A stretch of DNA of 64,000 nt from Luteimicrobium xylanilyticum (GCF_009429125.1 NZ_CP045529.1:1054001-1118000); one strand, 5' to 3'; counted from the first letter of the stretch, positions 25,093-34,826 are shown. The notes: generated from the sequence alone by a model not told the origin. Made by a program: numbers and translations.

Positions 25093-28000
25093 ATGAGAAC
25101 CAGGACGACTGCACATCGCTGGGCCCTGCGCGGGCTCGTCGGTGCCACCGCGTTCGCGCTCGTCGGGCTCACGCCCGTCGCGGACGCCGCGACCCGCACG
25201 CTCACGGGCGTGCCGACCGCGTCGGACGACGCCTCGCCCACCCGGGCCGAGCTCGACGCCATGCCGTTCCGCAACCCGAAGCTCTCGCTCGACGTGAGGA
25301 CGAAGGACCTCCTGTCCCGGCTCACGCAGGACGAGGAGATCTCGCTGCTCCACCAGTTCCCGCTCCCCGTGCCGCGGCTCGGCATCGGGCAGTGGCGCGC
25401 CGGCACCGAGGCGGTGCACGGGCTCGCCTGGACCACCTCGCCCGACGACGGCGCCGTGCACACCGCGACCGCCACGACGTTCCCGCAGGCCGTGGGGCTC
25501 GCGAGCACCTGGGACACGGACCTGATCCGCCGGGTGGGCGGCGTCGTCGGGAACGAGGCGCGCGGGTACAACTCCGAGGACCCGGCCCTGTGGGGACTCA
25601 ACCTGTGGGCACCCGTGGTGAACCTGCTGCGCGACCCGCGCTGGGGCCGCAACGAGGAGGGCTACTCGGAGGACCCGACGCTCACCGGCGCCATCTCGAC
25701 CGCCTACGGCAAGGGCATGGAGGGCGACGACCCCTTCTACCTCAAGACCGCACCCACCCTGAAGCACTACCTGGCGTACAACAACGAGACGAACCGGGAC
25801 ACGTCGTCGTCGGTGGTGCCCCCGCGGGTGCTGCACGAGTACGACGAGCAGGCGTTCGAGCCGGCCATCAAGAACGACGCGGCGACGGGCGTCATGGCGT
25901 CGTACAACCTGGTCAACGGGCGCCCGGCCACGGTGGACCCGAGCCTGAACGACGTCGTGCGGTCGTGGACGGACAAGCCGCTGTTCAACGTGTCCGACGC
26001 CGCCGCCCCGACGAACCTCACGGGCTCCGAGCAGTACTACGCGACGCAGGCCGAGGCCGACGCCGCGCTGATCAAGGCCGGCCTCGACACCATGACGGTC
26101 AACGACAACGACCCCCAGCCGACGATCACCGCGGTCAAGCAGGCACTGACTCAGGGTCTGCTGACGCAGGCGGACGTCGACAAGGCAGCCTCCGACGCGC
26201 TGTCGATCCGGTTCAGGCTCGGCGAGTTCGACCCCGACGGCGGCCCGTACGCGGACATCACGTCGTCCGCGATCGACACGACCGCGAACCGTGCGCTCGC
26301 GCGCACCACGGCCGACGAGGCGCAGGTGCTCCTCAAGAACGCGAAGCAGACCCTGCCGCTCGACGCGAAGAAGACGAAGAGGGTCGCCGTCGTCGGGCCG
26401 CTCGCCGACACGCTCTACACCGACTGGTACGGCGGCAAGCAGCCCTACTCGGTGACGCCGCTCGACGGCATCACCGAGCGTCTCGGCAAGGGCGCCGACG
26501 TCCGCAGCACCGAGGGCGTCGACCGGATCACGCTGCGCGACGCGGCGACCGGCAAGTACGTCGTGGGCGGCGCCGACACCAAGGGCGCCAACCTCGCCGC
26601 CACGTCCGCCACGGCCGGCGCGACCGCCCAGTTCGACGTCTTCGACTGGGGCGACGGCGTCGTCACGCTCCGCAGCGCGGCCAACGGCAAGACCGTCGGC
26701 TTCAACTGGTCCGGCTTCGCGAACGACCAGGACCAGCCGAACGGCTGGTACGTCCAGCAGCTCTTCAAGCTCGAGGACCGGCCCGACGGCAACGTCGTCC
26801 TCAGGTACGCGGGCTACGAGTCGTCCGAGACCTGGGCGCCCTCGCACACCACCCCGTACGTCACGCTCGACAGCAACGGCATGCTCGTCCTCGGCGCGGC
26901 CACGGCCGACCAGGCCACCGAGTTCTCGCGCGGCGTCGTCACGAGCGGGACGGACGCCGCCGTGCAGGCGGCCAAGGGCGCGGACGCCGCGGTCGTCGTC
27001 GTCGGGACCATGCCGTTCATCAACGGGCGCGAGGCCCACGACCGGACCGACCTCGGCCTCGCCGCGGGCCAGGAGGCGCTCGTCGAGGCCGTGCGCAAGG
27101 CCAACCCGAACACCGTCGTGGTGCTGGAGTCGTCGTACCCGCAGACCATCGGGAAGCTCCAGAAGGACGTCCCGGCGATCCTGTGGACCACGCACGCCGG
27201 GCAGGAGACCGGGCACGCCGTCGCCGACGTGCTCTTCGGCGACGTCAACCCCGCCGGCCGGCTCACCCAGACGTGGCCCGCGTCGCAGGACACGCTGCCC
27301 GCCGACCTCAACGACTACGACATCATCACGTCCGGCCAGACGTACCTGTTCGACAAGGCGCTCTACACGAGGTCGTCCGCCCCGCTCTACCCGTTCGGGT
27401 ACGGGCTCTCGTACACGTCGTTCCGGTACTCGCACCTGCGGGTCGCGGACCGCTCCCTGTCCGAGGACGGCACCGTCCGCGTGAGCGTCGACGTCACCAA
27501 CACCGGGCGGCGCGACGGCGACGAGGTCGTCCAGCTGTACACGCACCAGCGGACGTCCCGCGACACCACCGCGGTGCGCCAGCTCCGCGCCTTCCAGCGC
27601 GTCCACGTCAAGGCCGGCAGGACGGCGCACGTCACGCTCCGTGTCCCCGTCCAGGACCTCCGGCACTGGGACGTCACGCGGGGGAGGTGGGTCGTCGAGA
27701 CCAGCGCCTACGACGTGCTCGTCGGGTCCTCGTCGCAGGACGTCCGGGCCAGGAGCGTCGTGCACGTCCAGGGCGAGCGCATCCCTGCCCGCGACCTCGC
27801 GCGCAGCACCGAGGCGCAGAACTACGACGCGCAGCACGGCACCACGCTCGTCGACACGTCCAAGGCGGCCGGCACCTCGGTCGAGGCGCAGGCTGCCGGG
27901 TCGTGGGTGGCGTACAAGGACGCCGACCTCGGGCGGGGTGCACGCACGCTCCGCGTGAAGGTCGCGCGCGTCGACGTCGGCACCGCGCACGTGCAGGTTC

Positions 28001-28173
28001 GACTCGGCTCGCCGACCGGCCGCGTCGTCGGGACCGCCGACGTGCCGAGCACCGGGGACAAGTACACCTACGCGGACGTGACCGCATCCCTGCGCGGGGC
28101 GTCCGGGAGGAGGGACGTGTACCTCGTGTTCGACGCACCCGTGCGGGTCTCGTCGTTCAGCGTCGGACGCTGA
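25093..28173 (+). CDS. Secreted GH3 glycoside hydrolase with inserted beta-trefoil-like domain and CBM6-type module
   Basis: Exported enzyme of 1026 residues. The signal peptide (MRTRTTAHRWALRGLVGATA) is cut near ADAA, residue 35. The GH3 N-terminal domain has GYSEDPTLTG, TLKHYLAYNNETNRD and the nucleophile block FNVSDAAAPTNL (Asp302). The residue after the nucleophile is Ala, not the common Trp, so specificity may differ from plain beta-glucosidases. In the C-terminal domain an insert of about 120 residues (from DRITLRDAATGKYV to SNGMLVLG) resembles a fascin/beta-trefoil fold, where many GH3 enzymes carry PA14. A fibronectin-III-like domain follows (YPFGYGLSYTSFRYS), then a CBM6-like module (AQNYDAQHG to SVGR). 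GAGGGGAA precedes the ATG. Substrate uncertain: beta-glucan, xylan or another beta-glycan. Confidence 0.87.
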   Translation: MRTRTTAHRWALRGLVGATAFALVGLTPVADAATRTLTGVPTASDDASPTRAELDAMPFRNPKLSLDVRTKDLLSRLTQDEEISLLHQFPLPVPRLGIGQWRAGTEAVHGLAWTTSPDDGAVHTATATTFPQAVGLASTWDTDLIRRVGGVVGNEARGYNSEDPALWGLNLWAPVVNLLRDPRWGRNEEGYSEDPTLTGAISTAYGKGMEGDDPFYLKTAPTLKHYLAYNNETNRDTSSSVVPPRVLHEYDEQAFEPAIKNDAATGVMASYNLVNGRPATVDPSLNDVVRSWTDKPLFNVSDAAAPTNLTGSEQYYATQAEADAALIKAGLDTMTVNDNDPQPTITAVKQALTQGLLTQADVDKAASDALSIRFRLGEFDPDGGPYADITSSAIDTTANRALARTTADEAQVLLKNAKQTLPLDAKKTKRVAVVGPLADTLYTDWYGGKQPYSVTPLDGITERLGKGADVRSTEGVDRITLRDAATGKYVVGGADTKGANLAATSATAGATAQFDVFDWGDGVVTLRSAANGKTVGFNWSGFANDQDQPNGWYVQQLFKLEDRPDGNVVLRYAGYESSETWAPSHTTPYVTLDSNGMLVLGAATADQATEFSRGVVTSGTDAAVQAAKGADAAVVVVGTMPFINGREAHDRTDLGLAAGQEALVEAVRKANPNTVVVLESSYPQTIGKLQKDVPAILWTTHAGQETGHAVADVLFGDVNPAGRLTQTWPASQDTLPADLNDYDIITSGQTYLFDKALYTRSSAPLYPFGYGLSYTSFRYSHLRVADRSLSEDGTVRVSVDVTNTGRRDGDEVVQLYTHQRTSRDTTAVRQLRAFQRVHVKAGRTAHVTLRVPVQDLRHWDVTRGRWVVETSAYDVLVGSSSQDVRARSVVHVQGERIPARDLARSTEAQNYDAQHGTTLVDTSKAAGTSVEAQAAGSWVAYKDADLGRGARTLRVKVARVDVGTAHVQVRLGSPTGRVVGTADVPSTGDKYTYADVTASLRGASGRRDVYLVFDAPVRVSSFSVGR

Positions 28174-28204
28174 CGCTCCGGTCGCACGGCGTCCGTCTCA
28201 CCTT

Positions 28205-28334
28205 CGCCGAGTGCGACGGGGGGGGTTCGCCGAGTGTGACGCGAGAATCGCCGAGTGTGGCGTTCGTCCACAGACGACGGCCGGGGGCCGGTGGACGAGC
28301 GTCGCACTCGGCGAACGCGACGTCGCACTCGGCG
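28205..28334. repeat. Modular palindromic repeat, CCGAG type (copy 2)
   Basis: Three direct 13-nt units of the form CGCCGAGTGYGRC (28205, 28228, 28249) face two inverted copies GTCGCACTCGGCG (28301, 28322). The inner arms extend to TCGTCCAC/GTGGACGA and fold into a long hairpin. It occupies the whole gap after the GH3 gene. Confidence 0.7.
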
Positions 28335-28379
28335 TTCTTGACGTCGCCGCCGACGACGGCGCAGCGCAGGCGCGGCCCG

Positions 28380-28385
28380 TAGGCT
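28380..28385 (+). promoter_or_regulatory. -10 element, leaderless S51 peptidase gene
   Basis: TAGGCT 6 nt before the ATG. Confidence 0.5.
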
Positions 28386-28391
28386 CGGGGG

Positions 28392-29159
28392 ATGAGCGTG
28401 CATCTCGTGGGCGGTGGCTGGTCGGCCGGTGTCGAGCCCGACGTGTTCGGGCGGTTCGTCGAGGAGGCCGGGGAGCGGGCGACCGTCCGAGGCGCCCGGT
28501 CGGCGCGCGTCGTCGTGGTCGCGGTGCGCGACGGCGACCAGGACGACCACGTCGGCAAGTTCGCCGCCGTGCTGCGGGCCGCGGGGGACGCGGTCGGCGT
28601 GGACGTCACCGTGGTGCCGGTCGCCGTCGCCGAGGGCGAGCCCCTGCCGGGCTCGGCGCTCGCGCCCGAGGGCGACCCGGTCGACGGCATCGTCGTCGGG
28701 GGAGGGCTCACGCCCGCCTACCTGGACGCCGTCGCGCCGCACGCCGACGCGATCCGCGCGCACGTCGTCGCGGGAGCGCCGTACCTCGGCTTCTCGGCGG
28801 GCGCCATGATCGCGCCCGACCAGGCGTTGATCGGCGGCTGGCGGATCGGCGGCGTCGAGGTCTGCGCGGAGGACAACGCCGAGGACCTCGACGACGTCAC
28901 CGTCGTCCCGGGGCTCGGCCTCGTCGACGTGACGGTCGACGTCCACGCCGCCCAGTGGGGCAACCTCTCGCGGCTGGTCGCGGCCGTGGAGTCCGGGCTG
29001 CTGGCCGGCGGTGTCGCCATCGACGAGGACACGGTGCTCGTCGTCGGGCAGGGCGGCCTCGTCGTCGGCGGGAGAGGCAACGTGTGGCGTGCGGTGCGCT
29101 CGGGCGACGACGCCGACGCGGGCTCCGCCGGTGTGATCGTCAGCACGCTCGTCGGGTGA
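28392..29159 (+). CDS. Peptidase S51 family (peptidase E / cyanophycinase-like)
   Basis: Cytoplasmic protein of 255 residues with the flavodoxin-like fold of the S51 family. The nucleophile Ser lies in LGFSAGAMI, the nucleophile-elbow G-x-S-A-G-A signature, and a candidate catalytic His in DVHAAQWGNLSRL. GGGLTPAYLDAV is the usual oxyanion-side motif. Members cleave Asp-X dipeptides or cyanophycin; no cyanophycin synthetase is present here, so a dipeptidase is more likely. Leaderless, single gene, upstream of mdh by 44 nt but with separate promoters. Confidence 0.82.
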   Translation: MSVHLVGGGWSAGVEPDVFGRFVEEAGERATVRGARSARVVVVAVRDGDQDDHVGKFAAVLRAAGDAVGVDVTVVPVAVAEGEPLPGSALAPEGDPVDGIVVGGGLTPAYLDAVAPHADAIRAHVVAGAPYLGFSAGAMIAPDQALIGGWRIGGVEVCAEDNAEDLDDVTVVPGLGLVDVTVDVHAAQWGNLSRLVAAVESGLLAGGVAIDEDTVLVVGQGGLVVGGRGNVWRAVRSGDDADAGSAGVIVSTLVG

Positions 29160-29191
29160 CGTCTCCGGGTGCCGGGCGCACCTGCGCCTGA

Positions 29192-30244
<1,053 letters not shown>

Positions 30245-30245
30245 G

Positions 30246-30277
30246 CGCCGCGGTGTAGCGACACCCAGCGCCGCGGC
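30246..30277 (+). terminator. Possible bulged hairpin after mdh
   Basis: GCCGCGGTGT pairs with ACACC and GCCGCGGC with a short internal bulge. The rest of the 200-bp gap up to the ada promoter holds only a small CCCGG/CCGGG repeat. Confidence 0.35.
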
Positions 30278-30434
30278 GACCGGTGCGAGCCGCCGGGGTA
30301 CCCGGCATACCGGGACGGGTGCTGCGGAGACGGACCCGGTCCTGAGCCGCTGTGGCGGTGGTGGATGGCGCTACGGCGCCCGGGTGACGCGCAGCGGTGT
30401 CCGAAAGTCGCGAGTATCCGTCGGCGGGACCGCG

Positions 30435-30440
30435 CATGAT
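30435..30440 (+). promoter_or_regulatory. -10 element, leaderless ada-alkA fusion
   Basis: CATGAT 6 nt before the ATG at 30447. Possible direct repeats for Ada-type self-activation were not identified. Confidence 0.35.
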
Positions 30441-30446
30441 GGACGC

Positions 30447-32087
30447 ATGGTCCCCGACACCGAGCTCTGTGTGCGGGCCGTCGCGAGCCGTGACGCACGC
30501 TTCGACGGCCAGTTCTTCACGGCCGTGCGCACCACGCGCATCTACTGCCGGCCGAGCTGCCCGGCACCGACCCCGCAGGCCCGGAACATGACCTTCTACC
30601 CGACGGCCGCCGCCGCCCAGCGCGCCGGCTACCGCGCGTGCAAGCGCTGCCGCCCCGACACCACGCCCGGCTCGCCCGAGTGGGACGTCCGGGCCGACGT
30701 CGTCGGGAGGGCGATGCGCCTCATCGGCGACGGCGTCGTGGACCGCGAGGGCGTGCCCGGTCTCGCCCACCGCCTCGGCTACTCGCCGCGGCAGGTCCAG
30801 CGCCACCTCGCCGCCGAGCTCGGCGCCGGGCCCCTCCAGCTCGCCCGCGCGCAGCGCGCCCAGACCGCCCGCCTGCTCGCGGAGGGCACGGACCTCCCGC
30901 TCGCGGACGTCGCCTTCGCCGCCGGGTTCGGCAGCCTCCGCACCTTCAACGAGACCGTCCAGGAGGTGTACGCGCTCACCCCGGGCGACCTGCGCCGTCG
31001 GGCGAAGGACGGTATCCGTCGCGGCCGAGCGGTCGTGCCCGACGACGTCCCTCGCCCCGGCCGACCGGCTCGCCCGGGCGCGGGGGAACCGGGGGAGCCG
31101 GTGGTCGGCGCCGCTGGGGGCGACGCCGTCTGGACCACGATCACGGTCCGCCTGCCGTACCGCCGGCCGCTCACCCCGGACAACCTGTTCGGGCACCTCG
31201 TCGCGACCGCGGTCCCGGGCGTCGAGGAGTGGCGGGACGGTGCGTACCGGTCGACGGTCGCGCTGCCGCACGGCCCGGCGATCGTGGCGCTCGCGCCGCA
31301 CGACGGGCACGTCGAGGCCCGACTCCACCTCGCCGACCTGCGCGACCTCGCAGCGGCGATCGGACGCTGCCGGCGTGCGCTCGACCTCGACGCGGACCCC
31401 GAGGCCGTGGACACGGCGCTCGCCGCCGACACCGTCCTCGCCCCGCTCGTCGCGGCGGCGCCCGGCAGGCGGGTGCCACGCACGCTCGACCCGGACGCGT
31501 TCGCGCTGCGCGCGGTGCTGGGCCAGCAGGTCTCGACGGCTGCCGCCCGGACTCACGCGGCGCGCCTCGTCCGCGCTCTCGGCGACGGTCTCGTCGACCC
31601 GGAGGGCGGGCTCACGCACGTCTTCCCCGCGGCGGACCGGCTCGTGCGCGCCGCCGACGACCCGTCCGAGGCGACGTCGCTCGCCCTCGGCGCGGCGCTC
31701 GCGATGCCCGCGTCCCGGCGCGAGACGCTCCTCTCCGTCGCGCGCCTGCTCGCCTCGGGCGAGCTCGACCTCGGGGCGGGCGCCGACTGGGAGCGGGCGC
31801 GCGCCCGGCTCGGCGAGGTCCGGGGGATCGGCCCGTGGACCGTCGAGATCGTCGCGATGCGTGCCCTCGGCGACCCCGACGCGTTCGTCCCCGGCGACCT
31901 GGGCGTCCGCGGCGCGGCCGGCGGCCTCGGCCTGCCCACCTCGCCCGCCGCCCTGACGGCCCGGGCCGAGACCTGGCGCCCGTGGCGCGCGTACGCCGTC
32001 CAGCACCTGTGGGCGACGGGCGACCACGCCGTCAACCGCATGCCCACCGACCACCACGCATCGATCCAGGAAGGGGACGCAGCATGA
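30447..32087 (+). CDS. alkA: Ada-type regulator fused to AlkA DNA-3-methyladenine glycosylase
   Basis: Adaptive alkylation-response fusion of 546 residues. Residues 1-80 are the Ada zinc domain (RTTRIYCRPSCPAPTP and YRACKRCRPD, the Cys4 site that accepts methyl groups from phosphotriesters). Residues 85-200 are an AraC-type HTH (LAHRLGYSPRQVQRHL, LADVAFAAGFGSLRTFNE). After a Pro/Gly-rich linker comes AlkA: an N-terminal beta domain, then the HhH-GPD glycosylase with LGQQVSTAAAR and RGIGPWTVEIVAMRALGDPDAFVPGDLG, which contains the catalytic Asp. The methyl-DNA sensor, activator and glycosylase are therefore one protein. Its stop overlaps the ATG of the alkyltransferase gene, so both damage-repair activities are induced together. 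Confidence 0.93.
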   Translation: MVPDTELCVRAVASRDARFDGQFFTAVRTTRIYCRPSCPAPTPQARNMTFYPTAAAAQRAGYRACKRCRPDTTPGSPEWDVRADVVGRAMRLIGDGVVDREGVPGLAHRLGYSPRQVQRHLAAELGAGPLQLARAQRAQTARLLAEGTDLPLADVAFAAGFGSLRTFNETVQEVYALTPGDLRRRAKDGIRRGRAVVPDDVPRPGRPARPGAGEPGEPVVGAAGGDAVWTTITVRLPYRRPLTPDNLFGHLVATAVPGVEEWRDGAYRSTVALPHGPAIVALAPHDGHVEARLHLADLRDLAAAIGRCRRALDLDADPEAVDTALAADTVLAPLVAAAPGRRVPRTLDPDAFALRAVLGQQVSTAAARTHAARLVRALGDGLVDPEGGLTHVFPAADRLVRAADDPSEATSLALGAALAMPASRRETLLSVARLLASGELDLGAGADWERARARLGEVRGIGPWTVEIVAMRALGDPDAFVPGDLGVRGAAGGLGLPTSPAALTARAETWRPWRAYAVQHLWATGDHAVNRMPTDHHASIQEGDAA

Positions 32088-32590
32088 GCGTCCGCACCAC
32101 CAGCACCGTGCACACCGTGATCGACAGCCCGCTCGGGCCGCTGACGCTGGTGGCCGACGACGGCCGCCTCGCCGCCCTCTACATGACGGACCAGCGGCAC
32201 CTGCCGCCGGACACGCGGCTCGGCGACGAGGTGCCCGCCGGTGACCCCGTCTTCGCCGGCGCGGTCCGGGAGCTGCGCGAGTACTTCGCGGGGGAGCGCA
32301 CGACGTTCGACGTCGAGCTCTCGCCACGCGGCTCCGACTTCCAGCGGGCCGTCTGGCTGCGCCTGCGGGAGATCCCGTTCGGCGTCACCACGACGTACGG
32401 GACGATCGCCGCCGACCTCGGCCTCCCGCCCAGCGCGGCACGGGCCGTCGGCGGGGCGGTCGGGCGCAACCCGCTGGGCGTCGTCGTGCCGTGCCACCGG
32501 GTCGTCGGCGCGAACGGCGCGCTCACCGGGTACGCGGGCGGGCTCGAGCGCAAGGTGTGGCTGCTCGAGCACGAGGGCGTCCTCGTCTGA
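32084..32590 (+). CDS. ogt: Methylated-DNA-protein-cysteine S-methyltransferase
   Basis: Suicide repair protein of 168 residues that removes alkyl groups from O6-guanine. The active site is VVVPCHRVVGANGALTGYAGG, with the acceptor Cys; RAVWLRLREIPFGVTTTYG is the DNA-binding HTH that precedes it. It lacks the Ada N-terminal domains, which are in the fused protein encoded just upstream; the ATGA overlap makes the two a translationally coupled pair. AGGAAGGGG inside the upstream gene is its ribosome site. Confidence 0.95.
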   Translation: MSVRTTSTVHTVIDSPLGPLTLVADDGRLAALYMTDQRHLPPDTRLGDEVPAGDPVFAGAVRELREYFAGERTTFDVELSPRGSDFQRAVWLRLREIPFGVTTTYGTIAADLGLPPSAARAVGGAVGRNPLGVVVPCHRVVGANGALTGYAGGLERKVWLLEHEGVLV

Positions 32591-32629
32591 TCCTTCCCGT
32601 CGTCGGCGGGCCGAGATCCCGTGCTCGGC

Positions 32630-32635
32630 TAGCGT
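32630..32635 (+). promoter_or_regulatory. -10 element, leaderless VOC gene
   Basis: TAGCGT 6 nt before the ATG at 32642. Confidence 0.45.
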
Positions 32636-32641
32636 GACGGG

Positions 32642-33034
32642 ATGACCTCCTTCGTCTCGCACACGACCGTCGACTGCCGCGACGCCTACGCGCTCTCGGA
32701 GTGGTGGAAGCAGGTCCTCGGATACGTCGACCTCGACGACGACCCGAACGCCCCCGGCCACGAGGAGTGCCTGATCCTCGACCCCGCGACCGGCCACCGG
32801 CTCCTGTTCATCGAGGTCCCGGAGGCGAAGTCGGTCAAGAACCGCCTGCACCTCGACCTGCGCCCGCGCGAGGGCACGCGCGACGCGGAGGTCGAGCGCC
32901 TGATCGGGATCGGCGCGTCGGTCGTCGCCGACCGCCGTGAGCCCGGGACAGGCCTGGGCTGGGCCGTCCTCGCTGACCCCGAGGGGAACGAGTTCTGCGT
33001 CCTGCGGGGCGAGGCCGACCGGGCCGCGTCGTGA
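32642..33034 (+). CDS. VOC/glyoxalase-like domain protein
   Basis: Small soluble protein of 130 residues with a single vicinal-oxygen-chelate fold: FVSHTTVDCRDAYALSEWW opens the first beta-alpha-beta-beta-beta unit and LGWAVLADPEGNEFCVL closes the second, with the metal-type E/H positions partly kept (HLDLRP, GNEFCV). The group is usually annotated as glyoxalase-like; the substrate is unknown and resistance or lyase roles cannot be told. It is leaderless, and its stop overlaps the GTG of the DUF167 gene. Confidence 0.8.
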   Translation: MTSFVSHTTVDCRDAYALSEWWKQVLGYVDLDDDPNAPGHEECLILDPATGHRLLFIEVPEAKSVKNRLHLDLRPREGTRDAEVERLIGIGASVVADRREPGTGLGWAVLADPEGNEFCVLRGEADRAAS

Positions 33035-33327
33035 CCGTGCGTGTGCCGGTCCGGGTCCGGCCGGGCGCCTCGCGCACGCGCGTCGGCGGCAGCTACGGCG
33101 ACGACGGTCGCCTGGTCGTTGCCGTGGCGGCCCGCGCGGTCGACGGCAAGGCGACGAAGGCCGCGCTCGAGGCTGTGGCCGACGCCCTCGGCGTCCGACG
33201 GCGCGCGGTCACCCTGGTCTCGGGAGCGACCTCGCGCGACAAGCTCCTCGAGGTCGACGCGTCCGCGGCCGGTCTGACGGAGGCCGACCTGGCGGCCCGT
33301 CTCGGGGTGCTGCTGACCGCCCCCTGA
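33031..33327 (+). CDS. DUF167 (YggU-type) protein
   Basis: Protein of 98 residues matching the DUF167 family: VPVRVRPGASRTRVGG at the N-terminus, VAARAVDGKATKAALEAVADALGV as the central helix and VSGATSRDKLLEV as the conserved end. Function unknown in bacteria. GTGA overlap with the VOC gene indicates coupled translation. Confidence 0.85.
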   Translation: MTVRVPVRVRPGASRTRVGGSYGDDGRLVVAVAARAVDGKATKAALEAVADALGVRRRAVTLVSGATSRDKLLEVDASAAGLTEADLAARLGVLLTAP

Positions 33328-33362
33328 CCGCGAGGTAGTACGGCCGCCGGCATACCTCGCGG
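33328..33362. terminator. Bidirectional terminator between DUF167 and purU
   Basis: Perfect 10-bp inverted repeat (CCGCGAGGTA / TACCTCGCGG) with a 15-nt loop between convergent genes. Confidence 0.6.
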
Positions 33363-33369
33363 GGATGGG

Positions 33370-34257
33370 TCAGCGGAAGACGACCGTGCGCAGCCCGTCG
33401 AGCAGCACCCGGTGCTCCGCGTGCCACCGCACTGCCCGCGCGAGCGTCCGGCGCTCGACGTCCTGGCCCAGCGCCACGAGCTCCGCCGGGTTGCGCGTGT
33501 GGTCGACTCGCTCGACCTCCTGCTCGATGATCGGGCCCTCGTCGAGGTCGCCGGTCACGTAGTGCGACGTCGCACCGATCAGCTTGACGCCGCGCTCGAA
33601 CGCCTGGTGGTAGGGCCGGGCGCCCTTGAAGCTCGGCAGGAACGAGTGGTGGATGTTGATGACGTGCCCGGCCAGGCGCACGCAGAGCTCGTCCGAGAGG
33701 ATCTGCATGTAGCGGGCGAGGACCACGAGCTCGGCGCCGGTGCTCTCGACGATGCGGAGCAGCTCGGCCTCGGCCTCGGGCTTCGTGTCGCGGGTCACGG
33801 GCACGTGGTGGAACGGGACCCCGTAGAACGTCGCGAGCCCGGCGAGGTCCGGGTGGTTCCCGACGACGGCGACGACGTCGAGCGGGAGGTCGCCCGCACG
33901 CTGCCGGAACAGCAGGTCGTTGAGGCAGTGCGCCTCCTTGCTGACCATGATGACGGTCGGCACGGCGCGACCGACGCGGTCGAGGTCCCACGTCAGGTCG
34001 AACTCCGCGACCACGCGGGCGAGCGCGTCGCGCAGGGCGTCTGCGCCGTCGTCGGGCGTGCCGGGGAGGGCGACCTGGACGCGCATGTAGAACCGGCCCG
34101 TCACGGGGGACCCGAACTGCTGGGACTCCGTGATGTTCCCGCCGAGCCCGGCGATCACGCCGGAGACGGCGTGGACGATGCCGGGCCGGTCGGGGCACGA
34201 CAGGGTGAGCACCCACTCGGGGGTGGCCGGAGCTGCGGGGTCGTTCGCCAGATGCAC
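33370..34257 (-). CDS. purU: Formyltetrahydrofolate deformylase
   Basis: Hydrolyses 10-formyl-THF to formate and THF, balancing the one-carbon pool (295 residues, usual size). The N-terminal ACT domain (WVLTLSCPDRPGIVHAVSGVIAGLGGN) is the regulatory part. The catalytic domain resembles PurN: VVGNHPDLAGL, INIHHSFLPSFKGARPYHQAF with the His/Asn pair, and YVTGDLDEGPIIEQ with the catalytic Asp. GTG start with TACCCT 6 nt upstream (leaderless). It lies within 30 kb of purN, purH, glyA and folD, which act on the same cofactor pool. Confidence 0.95.
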   Translation of the reverse strand: MHLANDPAAPATPEWVLTLSCPDRPGIVHAVSGVIAGLGGNITESQQFGSPVTGRFYMRVQVALPGTPDDGADALRDALARVVAEFDLTWDLDRVGRAVPTVIMVSKEAHCLNDLLFRQRAGDLPLDVVAVVGNHPDLAGLATFYGVPFHHVPVTRDTKPEAEAELLRIVESTGAELVVLARYMQILSDELCVRLAGHVINIHHSFLPSFKGARPYHQAFERGVKLIGATSHYVTGDLDEGPIIEQEVERVDHTRNPAELVALGQDVERRTLARAVRWHAEHRVLLDGLRTVVFR

Positions 34258-34263
34258 CCGCTC

Positions 34264-34269
34264 AGGGTA
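34264..34269 (-). promoter_or_regulatory. -10 element, leaderless purU
   Basis: TACCCT on the minus strand, 6 nt before the GTG. Confidence 0.45.
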
Positions 34270-34292
34270 CGCGCGGGCCCGTCGTTCTCTGC

Positions 34293-34298
34293 GACGAT
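34293..34298 (+). promoter_or_regulatory. -10 element, leaderless GNAT gene
   Basis: GACGAT 6 nt before the ATG at 34305. It lies 24 bp from the purU -10, so the two promoters are back to back. Confidence 0.4.
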
Positions 34299-34304
34299 AG
34301 GACC

Positions 34305-34805
34305 ATGAGCGAGACGCAGATCCGGATCGACCTCGTCGACGACGCGAACGCCGGCGAGCTGCTCACGTTGAGGCGTGCCGCGTTCGTCACGGAGGCCCAG
34401 CAGTACGGCGACCCGAACATCCCGCCCCTCACGCAGACGCTCCACGAGCTGCGTGAGGACCTGGCGCGCGACGACGTGACGACGATCGGCGCGTGGGAGG
34501 GCCACCGGCTCGTGGGCTCGGTGCGCGTCGAGATCGAGGGGCAGAAGGCGACGCTCGGGCGGCTCGCGGTCGCGCCCGACCAGCAGGGCCACGGCATCGG
34601 GACGCAGCTGATGTGGGCGGTGCTGCCGTACCTGCCGGACGAGACCAAGGAGATCTGGGTCTTCACGGGCAAGGACTCCCTGCAGAACCTCGCGCTGTAC
34701 CAGCGGCAGGGCTACGAGGAGCAGTACGACAAGTCGGCCGGTGACCTGACCTTCACCTACCTGCGCCGGATCCTCGGCGAGGCTCAGGCCCGGTCGGCGC
34801 ACTGA
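34305..34805 (+). CDS. GNAT family N-acetyltransferase
   Basis: Single-domain acetyltransferase of 166 residues. The acetyl-CoA loop is LGRLAVAPDQQGHGIGTQLM (Q-x-x-G-x-G), and the C-terminal strand and helix are ALYQRQGYEEQY. ELLTLRRAAFVTEAQQYGDPNIPPLTQTL near the N-terminus is a conserved opening in one actinobacterial GNAT subgroup without assigned substrate. Divergent from purU. Confidence 0.85.
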   Translation: MSETQIRIDLVDDANAGELLTLRRAAFVTEAQQYGDPNIPPLTQTLHELREDLARDDVTTIGAWEGHRLVGSVRVEIEGQKATLGRLAVAPDQQGHGIGTQLMWAVLPYLPDETKEIWVFTGKDSLQNLALYQRQGYEEQYDKSAGDLTFTYLRRILGEAQARSAH

Positions 34806-34826
34806 CGCGCCCGGGACGCGAACCGA

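Noticed and set aside
28205-28334. Possible CRISPR-like array after the GH3 gene
   Set aside because: Repeat units are 13 nt, spacers 8-10 nt, and copies are both direct and inverted; no cas genes. A modular palindrome fits better.
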